A DNA stretch of 64,000 nt. It comes from Caldisericota bacterium. GTDB taxonomy: Bacteria; Caldisericota; JANLFM01. The notes under the pieces were generated by a model that searched no databases, had not been told where the DNA came from, and was given only the letters and a program-made list of their open reading frames with translations. The stretch lies in NCBI GenBank assembly GCA_024655965.1, contig JANLFL010000002.1, forward strand, positions 286,301 through 350,300, read 5' to 3'. Below, piece after piece: positions 17,816-24,647 of this stretch (its first letter is position 1; every line of letters begins with the position of its first letter). The position numbers were made by a program, and so were the translations under genes.

Positions 17816-18679
17816 TTAAGGGATGAAATCTCCCAAAATACCATCGGAGATCACTGGGGTCTGAGGACGGGTGTATCTCTTGATGTTCGCCTGAGCATAG
17901 TTGAACGCTTCTTCGATGGAAACTGAACCGTCGTTGTCCGCATCACCTTTTCCGGAGAGAATCCCCTGGTCAACCAATAGGTAGGTGAAGAAGCCATTCT
18001 CCACCGAAGAGGATTCTCCGGAAAGCTGGTTCGCCTTGCATGCCATTGTGTTCAACTTCCCATTTCCCTTTAAACCGAGGTCCTGGTCGGCATCCACCAT
18101 TCCCCCAGAATAGCAGGAATCGAAACCCAGCCAGATTTGAGAGGCCTCTATTTCCTTAAATTTCGATGCCAAGACCCCATCCCAGAGGAAACCCAAATCG
18201 GAGGTGACGATGCATTCGTCAATTTTTTCCCCGTCACCATCCCTGTCTGAAGAGGAGCGGGAACCATGACCGGAGAAGTAAAAAACCACGATGGAATCCC
18301 CAGCCGATTCTTTTTTCAACCAGTCAAGAGAGGAAGTGACGTTGGCATAGGTAGCATTTCCATCTGTGAGGGTTTGTATATCCCCTTCCGAAAAACCGTA
18401 TTTTTGGACGAGAGCTTTCTTCATGTCCAAAACATCGTTCACGCAGTACCTCAAATCATTCTGCTCGCCCTGGTAATCGTTAATTCCCACGAGGACGGCG
18501 ATCTTTTTCTGGGAAGAGGAAGAAGTCTCTTCCATGGAAAACTGAACAGTGGGCTTTAGCGAGGGATTCCTGTTTTCCACAAGGTTGACACCCGGACCAC
18601 CCCTTAACTCGGTAGTAATGGGAAAAACGGAAAGGCCAAAAAGCAGCGCAAAAACCAACAGGACCTTTGTAAGTTTCAC
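17816..18679 (-). CDS. Secreted caspase-like (C14) protease with EF-hand-like loop
   Basis: 287 aa with an N-terminal signal sequence ([17 protein letters not shown]). The caspase-fold p20 region begins [14 protein letters not shown]. The catalytic dyad is His138 in YFSGHGS and Cys189 in [11 protein letters not shown] calcium-binding-like loop, [14 protein letters not shown], lies near the C-terminus, and [11 protein letters not shown] follows the His; both suggest Ca2+ dependence. The family (metacaspase/paracaspase-like C14) cleaves after basic or Asp residues. A GTG start with AAGGAGGG upstream is used. No partner domain is attached; the role outside the cell is unknown. Confidence 0.88.
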   Translation of the reverse strand: MKLTKVLLVFALLFGLSVFPITTELRGGPGVNLVENRNPSLKPTVQFSMEETSSSSQKKIAVLVGINDYQGEQNDLRYCVNDVLDMKKALVQKYGFSEGDIQTLTDGNATYANVTSSLDWLKKESAGDSIVVFYFSGHGSRSSSDRDGDGEKIDECIVTSDLGFLWDGVLASKFKEIEASQIWLGFDSCYSGGMVDADQDLGLKGNGKLNTMACKANQLSGESSSVENGFFTYLLVDQGILSGKGDADNDGSVSIEEAFNYAQANIKRYTRPQTPVISDGILGDFIP

Positions 18680-18739
18680 CTTGTCCCTCCTTGTCTTGTT
18701 CCCACCACTTTAAACCAACCTTCTGAAAATAGCAAAAGG

Positions 18740-19219
18740 CTATTTTACGGAAATCACTTTTCCCCCGGTAATTTTCAGGAGGTCTTGGGGAGAAAGGGAG
18801 AAAACCGCATTGGGAGTCCCTGCAGCAGCCCAGATCACTTCATAATTGAGTAAGTCCTCGTCCACCAAGGTTTCAAGTTTTTCCCGGTGGCCAAGAGGAG
18901 GGACCCCCCCGATGGAAAAACCGGTCTTCTCCCTGACAAACTCCGCATCCGCTTTCTCGATTGGTTCGCCCAAAGAGGAGGAGACCTTGATTTCGTTTAC
19001 CCGGTTTGCCCCGGAGACGAGAATCAGAATCGCCCGGTTAGATTCCTTCGTCCTAAAAATGAGGGATTTCACAATTTGTTCCACCAGGCATCCAACTGCC
19101 CGCGCAGCTTCCTGAGCGCTTCGGGTAGTCTGGGGGAGCTCAATAACCTGAAAGTCGAAACCCGCCTCTTTTAAGGACCTCTGAACCTTTTCCGCAGAGG
19201 GGCTTAACTGGCTGTTCAT
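18740..19219 (-). CDS. YbaK/EbsC-family aminoacyl-tRNA deacylase
   Basis: 159 aa of the YbaK/ProX editing fold, which hydrolyses mischarged tRNA such as Cys-tRNA(Pro). Signs are TTRSAQEAARAVGC, QIVKSLIFR with the conserved Lys, GANRVNEIKVS, GFSIGGVPPLGH and the C-terminal VIWAAAGTPNAVFSL. It is a stand-alone deacylase, not fused to a synthetase. It lies between the GntR regulator and the caspase-like gene without clear functional link. Confidence 0.9.
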   Translation of the reverse strand: MNSQLSPSAEKVQRSLKEAGFDFQVIELPQTTRSAQEAARAVGCLVEQIVKSLIFRTKESNRAILILVSGANRVNEIKVSSSLGEPIEKADAEFVREKTGFSIGGVPPLGHREKLETLVDEDLLNYEVIWAAAGTPNAVFSLSPQDLLKITGGKVISVK

Positions 19220-19234
19220 CCCTTCAAACCTTAT

Positions 19235-19873
19235 TTAATCGGAGCTGGCGAGAAGGTCCCTAACCGCGCTTTCAAGATGGGAGCGGACAGCCCTCTCTGC
19301 CCCTTCCGGGTCCCTATTCTTAAGACATTCGATGATTTGAGAGTGCTCCATTATGCTGTGGGGCATCCGGTTGGGAGCGGTTGAGGTGTAATACCTGGAG
19401 AGGCTGATCTGATAAAGTTGCCGGGTGAGAATGTCGATTAAGACTTGGGACCGGGAACAAGTGACAATCAGGGAATGAAACTTCAGATCGTAGTTGCGGA
19501 ATTTGCGGTATTCGGAACTGGGGTTTCGGGCAAAATCATTGTGCCATTTTTCAATTGTCGCAAGCTGGCTGGGGGTGATCCGCCTTGCGGCCATGGAAGC
19601 CGCCAGGCTCTCGCACATCCCTTCCACCAGAAGCACGTCCACCAGTTCCTCTTTGGTGAATGTCCTCACGTAAACCCCGGAATGAGGTTTTATCACCACA
19701 AGACCCTCCTGCTCCAGCATCAGGAAAGCGTCCTGAACTGGGGTGGGACTCACCCGGAGTTTTTTGGTGAAATACTCAATGGGGATCCGTTCCCCTGGTT
19801 GGAATTGCCCGGAGAGGATGGACTTCCTGATGGTCTTGGCAATCTCTTTCCTTAAAAGAATTTTCAGTGCCAT
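19235..19873 (-). CDS. GntR-family transcriptional regulator, FCD (FadR) type
   Basis: I place the start at the ATG at 19873, which has AAAGGAGC upstream and begins MALKILLRKEIAKTIRK; a longer frame to 19924 lacks such a site. 212 aa with an N-terminal winged helix (ILSGQFQPGERI...LRVSPTPVQDAFLMLEQEGLV) and a C-terminal FCD ligand domain with metal-binding His/Asp residues (FHSLIVTCSRSQ, MEHSQIIECLKNRDPEGAERAVRSHLE). It is divergent from the glycyl radical enzyme genes, so it probably controls them and itself in response to the substrate or product. Confidence 0.9.
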   Translation of the reverse strand: MALKILLRKEIAKTIRKSILSGQFQPGERIPIEYFTKKLRVSPTPVQDAFLMLEQEGLVVIKPHSGVYVRTFTKEELVDVLLVEGMCESLAASMAARRITPSQLATIEKWHNDFARNPSSEYRKFRNYDLKFHSLIVTCSRSQVLIDILTRQLYQISLSRYYTSTAPNRMPHSIMEHSQIIECLKNRDPEGAERAVRSHLESAVRDLLASSD

Positions 19874-20012
19874 ACCGAGCTCCTTTAAGCGGAATGATGT
19901 ATAAATTTTAACCGACAATCCCACCTTAAAAAAGAGTGTAAGTGATTTTTTTAATAAAATTTTTTATTTTTTAGAGATAATGAGGGATTTGGTTTCTGAT
20001 TAAAAATAAAAT

Positions 20013-20031
20013 GTAAAATTTTTAATTTTAC
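20013..20031. promoter_or_regulatory. Palindrome in the GntR / glycyl-radical divergent region
   Basis: GTAAAATT-TTT-AATTTTAC is a perfect 8+8 inverted repeat in an AT-rich stretch between the divergent regulator and activase genes. Its position suits a regulator operator, but it does not match the common FadR-type TNGTNNNACNA pattern closely, and AT-richness raises the chance of coincidence. Confidence 0.4.
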
Positions 20032-20089
20032 TTCTATTGATTTTCCCTCCGCTTCCTGCCACAATAATCATTAATTTTAAGTCCCAAAA

Positions 20090-21034
20090 ATGGAAATGAG
20101 GACCTTCGGGGAAAGAGAAAAAGAAAAAGGGGAAAAATCTTCCTCCAAAAGAGGGGTTGTCTTCAACATCCAGCGCTATTCCATCCAGGACGGACCGGGA
20201 ATTCGAACCACCATATTTCTCAAGGGTTGTCCCCTGAAATGCCTCTGGTGCCACAATCCGGAAGGGATCAATCCCAATCCGGAAATCATCTGGTTGGAGA
20301 CAAGGTGCCTGGGGTGCAGGAGATGCGTTCAGTCATGCCACCTGGAAACCCCAATATTTCCCCCGGCCTTTGATCCTCGTTGCAACCTTTGCGGGGAATG
20401 CTTGAGGACTTGCCCGGCAAAGGCCCTGGAGCTTGCAGGAAGGGGATTCTCGAAGGAAGAATTGATGGAGGAGATCCTAAAGGACCGGGTATTTTTCGAC
20501 CTCTCCCAGGGGGGAGTAACCTTCTCGGGAGGCGAGCCCCTATTTCAAGGTGAGTTTCTCCTGGAAATCTTATCCGCTTGTAAAGAGGAGCGAATTCACA
20601 CCGCTCTGGATACCTCCGGTTTCTGCGAGATGGGCTTGCTCCAGAAAGTGGAGCCTCTATCGGACCTCTTTCTTTACGACATTAAGACTATTGATGTAAA
20701 AAAGCACCTGGAGTTTACCGGGGTCCCCAACTTTCAAATCCTGGAGAACCTCTCCTGGTTATCTAAAAAACCGGAAAAAGTAATCGTCCGCTTTCCTGTC
20801 ATTCCCGGATTAAACGATGACGATTTTGAAATCCAGCAGATGGGGGAGTTCCTCCTTTCCTTGAATATTCGGGAAATTGACCTCATTCCCTACCACAAAA
20901 TGGCCAGGGATAAATACCGGAGGTTGAGGAGGGAATATCCCCTAAATAACCTGGAAAATCCAAGTTCAGAAAGGCTTGAAAAGATTAAAATAGCTTTGGA
21001 GAGATATGTACCAAAAGTGAAGATAGGAGGATAG
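20090..21034 (+). CDS. Glycyl radical enzyme activating enzyme (radical SAM)
   Basis: 314 aa. The radical SAM cluster is C47-x3-C51-x2-C54 (KGCPLKCLWCHN), preceded by RYSIQDGPGIRTTIFLKGC as in all GRE activases. Two further ferredoxin-type 4Fe-4S sites follow (CLGCRRCVQSC and CNLCGECLRTC). GVTFSGGEPL binds SAM. It abstracts a hydrogen from the glycine of the enzyme encoded two bases downstream, using reduced flavodoxin or ferredoxin. The first 20 residues are charged and poorly conserved, so the true start may lie a little later. Confidence 0.93.
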   Translation: MEMRTFGEREKEKGEKSSSKRGVVFNIQRYSIQDGPGIRTTIFLKGCPLKCLWCHNPEGINPNPEIIWLETRCLGCRRCVQSCHLETPIFPPAFDPRCNLCGECLRTCPAKALELAGRGFSKEELMEEILKDRVFFDLSQGGVTFSGGEPLFQGEFLLEILSACKEERIHTALDTSGFCEMGLLQKVEPLSDLFLYDIKTIDVKKHLEFTGVPNFQILENLSWLSKKPEKVIVRFPVIPGLNDDDFEIQQMGEFLLSLNIREIDLIPYHKMARDKYRRLRREYPLNNLENPSSERLEKIKIALERYVPKVKIGG

Positions 21035-21036
21035 AC

Positions 21037-23394
21037 ATGAGGGAAAGGGTAAAAAGGTTAAGGGAGGAAAGCCTGAACACTCAACCCTGGCTTTCCCAGG
21101 AAAGGGCACTCCTAATCACCAAATATTACAGGGATCTGGCGGAACCCCACCTTTCCGCTCCCATGAAGAGGGCTCTGGCTTTTAAATACCTCATGGAAAA
21201 TAAAGAAATTTTCATCGGTGAGGGGGAGCTAATTGTGGGAGAAAGAGGGCCCTCACCCAGATCCTCCTACACCTATCCCGAGATCTGCTGCCACTCCTTG
21301 GAAGACCTGGAAATTTTAAATTCCCGGCCCAAAATTGCTTACCGGGTCAGCGATGAAATGAAAAAGGTTTACCGGGAGGAAATCATTCCCTTCTGGAAAG
21401 GAAAAGCGATGAGGGACATCCTTTTCTCCCGGATGTCTCAGGAATGGAGGAACGCTTACGAAGCGGGGATTTTCACCGAGTTCATGGAGCAAAGGGCCCC
21501 GGGACACACGGTCCTTGATGACAAGATTTATCGGAAAGGCTTGAGGGACCTCCAAGCGGAGATCCAGGTCTCCCTGGCCAGCCTGGACTACTTTAATGAT
21601 CCTGAGGCCTACCGCAAAAGCGAGGAATTGAAAGCAATGCACATCGCTTGCGAAGCTGTGATTAACTTCGCCCACCGTCATGCGAATAAAGCCCTGGAGC
21701 TTGCGGAGAAGGAGACCGATCCCCGGAGAAAGAGCGAGCTAAAAAGGATCGCCGAGGTCTGTCGAAGAGTCCCTGCCTATGCCCCCCGCGATTTTTGGGA
21801 AGCCCTCCAAGCATACTGGTTCGTCCATTTGGGAGTTGTCACCGAATTGAACACCTGGGACTCTTTTTGCCCAGGCCATTTGGACCAGCACCTTTACCCC
21901 TTTTTCAAAAAGGATCTTGAGGAAGGAAGGTTAACTGAGGAAGATGCCAAGGAGCTTCTGGAATGCCTCTGGGTAAAGTTCAACAACCAGCCCGCTCCCC
22001 CAAAAGTGGGTGTCACCGGGCAGGAGAGCGCTACTTACACGGATTTCTGCAACATCAACCTCGGGGGACTGAAAGCTGACGGATCTGATGGAGTGAACGA
22101 CCTAACCTATTTGATTCTTGACGTGATCGACGAAATGAGGCTGGTTCAACCGTCTTCAAACATCCAGCTTTCACGGAAGAGCCCCGAAAAATTCCTGCTC
22201 AGGGCTTGCGAGATCATTCGCAAGGGATGGGGACAACCATCCGTCTTCAATGCTGACATGGTGGTCATGGAGCTTCTTCGTCAGGGTAAGAGGATCGAAG
22301 ATGCCAGACAAGGTGGGACTTCCGGGTGCGTGGAAACCGGAGCCTTTGGTAAAGAAGCTTACATCCTCAGCGGATACTTCAACCTCGTGAAAGTTCTGGA
22401 GATCACCTTGAACAACGGAATGGATCCCTTGACCGGCAAGGTAATCGGGCTCCGGACAGGGGACCCGGAAAAGTTCCAATCCTACGACGATCTCTGGAAC
22501 GCCTTCTCAAAACAGTTAGAATACTTCATCGACATCAAGATCAGAGGGGGAAACATCATCGAGCGCCTATTCGCGGAGCACATCCCCGCACCCTTTCTCT
22601 CAACTTTGATCGACGATTGCATCAAGAAGGGTAAGGACTACCACGACGGGGGCCCCCGGTACAACACGACCTACATCATGGGAACCGGTGTAGGGACCCT
22701 TACTGACAGCCTGAGCGCTCTCAAGTTCCACGTCTTCACCCAGAAGAACTTCTCCATGAGGGAGATCTTGGAGGCCCTGCGCACGAATTTCGAAAGCAAT
22801 CCCCAGCTCCGCCAGACCCTCTGGGAGAAAACTCCTCGATACGGAAACGACGATCCTTTCGCCGACCAGATTCTGGAAGATTGGTTTAACCTGTTCTTTA
22901 ACCTTGTCGCCGGAAGACCAAATACCCGAGGGGGTAACTGGTACATCAATTTCCTCTCCACAACCGTTCACGTATATTTCGGCTCAATGGTGGGAGCAAC
23001 CCCGGACGGAAGGAAAGCCCTCCAGCCCCTCTCCGACGGAATTTCCCCCACTCAGGGGACTGATCGAAAAGGACCAACCGCGGTGATAAAGTCCGCTTCC
23101 AGAATGGACCATGCCCGCACCGGGGGAACCCTTTTAAACATGAAATTCACCCCCCAAGTCCTGGAGGGGGAAAACCTGAAGAAACTTGCCCAGTTGATCA
23201 GGGCATACTTTGCCCTGGGAGGGCACCACGTGCAGTTTAATGTGGTCAATGCCGAGACCTTGAGAGCCGCCCAGGCAAACCCGGAGGCATACCGGGACCT
23301 TATCGTGAGGGTTGCGGGCTACAGCGATTACTTCTGCGACCTGAACAAGGCCCTTCAGGACGAAATAATCGCCCGCACGGAGCACGAAATCTGA
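21037..23394 (+). CDS. hypD: Glycyl radical enzyme, trans-4-hydroxy-L-proline dehydratase type
   Basis: 785 aa. The thiyl cysteine is Cys431 in GTSGCVETGAFGKEAY and the radical glycine is Gly761 in RVAGYSDYF. The motif with Glu two residues after Cys marks dehydratase-type enzymes, and the surrounding text (EFMEQRAPGHTV, WVKFNNQPAPPKVG, QPSSNIQLSRKSPEKFL, GGTLLN) matches what I remember of clostridial HypD closely. HypD dehydrates trans-4-hydroxyproline to pyrroline-5-carboxylate, which is then reduced to proline; no proC is in the window. A collagen- or plant-derived hydroxyproline source is inferred. The reaction cannot be proven from sequence; other dehydratases of the superfamily are the alternative. 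Confidence 0.85.
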   Translation: MRERVKRLREESLNTQPWLSQERALLITKYYRDLAEPHLSAPMKRALAFKYLMENKEIFIGEGELIVGERGPSPRSSYTYPEICCHSLEDLEILNSRPKIAYRVSDEMKKVYREEIIPFWKGKAMRDILFSRMSQEWRNAYEAGIFTEFMEQRAPGHTVLDDKIYRKGLRDLQAEIQVSLASLDYFNDPEAYRKSEELKAMHIACEAVINFAHRHANKALELAEKETDPRRKSELKRIAEVCRRVPAYAPRDFWEALQAYWFVHLGVVTELNTWDSFCPGHLDQHLYPFFKKDLEEGRLTEEDAKELLECLWVKFNNQPAPPKVGVTGQESATYTDFCNINLGGLKADGSDGVNDLTYLILDVIDEMRLVQPSSNIQLSRKSPEKFLLRACEIIRKGWGQPSVFNADMVVMELLRQGKRIEDARQGGTSGCVETGAFGKEAYILSGYFNLVKVLEITLNNGMDPLTGKVIGLRTGDPEKFQSYDDLWNAFSKQLEYFIDIKIRGGNIIERLFAEHIPAPFLSTLIDDCIKKGKDYHDGGPRYNTTYIMGTGVGTLTDSLSALKFHVFTQKNFSMREILEALRTNFESNPQLRQTLWEKTPRYGNDDPFADQILEDWFNLFFNLVAGRPNTRGGNWYINFLSTTVHVYFGSMVGATPDGRKALQPLSDGISPTQGTDRKGPTAVIKSASRMDHARTGGTLLNMKFTPQVLEGENLKKLAQLIRAYFALGGHHVQFNVVNAETLRAAQANPEAYRDLIVRVAGYSDYFCDLNKALQDEIIARTEHEI

Positions 23395-23414
23395 AATCGC
23401 TTCGCCCTCTCCTT

Positions 23415-23450
23415 TTAAGGGCTTCGCTTTTTGAAGAGCGAAGCCCTTAA
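23415..23450. terminator. Long hairpin between convergent genes
   Basis: TTAAGGGCTTCGCT / AGCGAAGCCCTTAA, a 14-bp perfect stem with an 8-base loop, 21 bases after the glycyl radical enzyme stop. There is no clear T-run on either side, so it is a terminator-like or mRNA-protecting hairpin. Confidence 0.6.
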
Positions 23451-23525
23451 GTTTACCCAAAAAACCCTCCAGGCTTTTCGGGGATTAACTGATTAATGGA
23501 ATCCGGGGGAACCCAGAGGAATTCT

Positions 23526-23948
23526 TCAACTATTCCCTTCTGAAGTTCGGGGGCTTTTTAAGTGAAAGCAGAAGGGATCTCCGTCCTTCAAGGCCAGGAA
23601 ATCCCTCAAAGAAAGGGGGCAGGCAATCTCCAGAATTGCGGGGCGAATTCCCTTTTCGGGAAAAAGGACCGCTCCGGGGATTTTTCCGTCAAGCTCTACC
23701 GGTACGGCCTTCACCTGGCCGTACCGCCTTTCCCCGAGGATAAAAGAAGGAATGAGAAGAGTGGAGACTTGGTATATCTTTCGCCACTCCTCGAGGGAAA
23801 CCTTCAAATTAAGGGTGCCGGGGTACACCTCCTCCCCAAGGAGTTCCCTCAGGGCTTTTCTATAGGGCTCAAGGGAGAGAAAAACTTTCCCTTTTCCCAA
23901 TCCCGAGGTCACCCGGCCGCAGATTTTCAAAAGGGTCGCTTCCTTCAC
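23526..23948 (-). CDS. ribK: CTP-dependent riboflavin kinase (DUF120, archaeal type)
   Basis: 140 aa that match the archaeal RibK/DUF120 family, not bacterial RibF: GRVTSGLGKGKVFLSL..Y near the N-terminus (nucleotide-binding GxGxGxxFLSL), LLGEEVYPGTLNLKV in the middle, and a late CPLSLRDFLALKDGDPF. The archaeal enzyme uses CTP to phosphorylate riboflavin to FMN. It overlaps ribU by 4 bp and both lie downstream of an FMN riboswitch, which strongly supports a role in flavin salvage. Length equals that of the stand-alone archaeal protein. Confidence 0.88.
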   Translation of the reverse strand: MKEATLLKICGRVTSGLGKGKVFLSLEPYRKALRELLGEEVYPGTLNLKVSLEEWRKIYQVSTLLIPSFILGERRYGQVKAVPVELDGKIPGAVLFPEKGIRPAILEIACPLSLRDFLALKDGDPFCFHLKSPRTSEGNS

Positions 23949-24478
23949 AACCTACTTCCTCCAAGGAAGCTCTTTAGCGCCGGAGAACGGTAGAGAATTT
24001 CCAGAAATACCGCGAAAATCCCAATCTCCAGGGCTCCCTTGATGAGGATGGTGTAGACAACGGGAAGGGGGAGGGAATAGGGAACTCCCCACACTCCTAA
24101 AGTCAGGTAAGTAAGCAGGGATTCGGGAATAAAGCCAATGACAATTGCTAGCGAGGGAATTTTTATTTTTGACATGATGAATCCCACGAAAAGGCCCGTC
24201 AGAAGTTTGATTGGTGGGATTAGGTAATTTCCGAATTGAAGGGAAGGAGGAATGCCCACTATCCCTCCGGTGATCGCCCCGGCGAAAGGTCCAAGGAAAA
24301 CCGCGGAAAGCATCGTCCCCAGGTGAGAGAAATCCAGTTTCACCTGCTGGCCCAAAATGGGGACGAAAAGGGAAATGTAACCAAGTACGATTCCAAGGGC
24401 AGAAAAAATGCCCACCCGAGCAATGGTTGAAACGGAAATCAAGGGCTCCTGGGGAAAGCTCTCTTTCTTTTCCTCCAT
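23945..24478 (-). CDS. ribU: ECF transporter substrate-binding subunit, riboflavin (RibU)
   Basis: 177 aa with about six hydrophobic spans and the ECF S-component pattern: an N-terminal IARVGIFSALGIVLGYIS helix, VKLDFSHLGTMLSAVFLGPFAGAITGG, and NYLIPPIKLLTGLFVG. The riboswitch upstream fixes riboflavin as the likely cargo. The shared ECF module (two ATPases and EcfT) is not in this window, as is normal for group II transporters. A GGAGGT lies a few bases before the ATG. Confidence 0.9.
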   Translation of the reverse strand: MEEKKESFPQEPLISVSTIARVGIFSALGIVLGYISLFVPILGQQVKLDFSHLGTMLSAVFLGPFAGAITGGIVGIPPSLQFGNYLIPPIKLLTGLFVGFIMSKIKIPSLAIVIGFIPESLLTYLTLGVWGVPYSLPLPVVYTILIKGALEIGIFAVFLEILYRSPALKSFLGGSRL

Positions 24479-24523
24479 AAAAAACCTCCAGAAGATTTAA
24501 TTCCCCTGGGGCTAATGAAAAAG

Positions 24524-24632
24524 ACCTTTTTCCATCCGGACTTTAACCGTCGGCTCCGGAATTTCACCGGATCTGCGCAAGGCGCTCGTGGGCTTTACCA
24601 CCGGTCGGGGATTTCACCCTGCCCCAAAGGTC
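24524..24632 (-). ncRNA. FMN riboswitch (RFN element)
   Basis: On the minus strand the conserved core is fully present: GGGGCAGGGTGAAAT, CCGACCGGTGGTAAAGCC, CACGAGCG, a short variable hairpin, CCGGTGAAATTCCGGAGCCGA and GGTTAAAGTCCGGATG. P1 is GACCTTT (24626-24632) paired with AAAGGTC (24524-24530). About 45 bases separate it from the ribU start, and include CCCCAGGGG next to the ribosome-binding site region. I see no strong T-run hairpin, so control is probably at translation, switching ribU-ribK off when FMN is plentiful. Confidence 0.96.
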
Positions 24633-24638
24633 AGATTT

Positions 24639-24647
24639 ATTATAGCA
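24639..24647 (-). promoter_or_regulatory. Extended -10 promoter of the FMN riboswitch
   Basis: TGCTATAAT on the minus strand, an extended -10 match, ends six bases before the first base of riboswitch stem P1, the expected distance to a start site. No good -35 is present. It overlaps the last codons and stop of the upstream Cas10-like gene. Confidence 0.7.
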
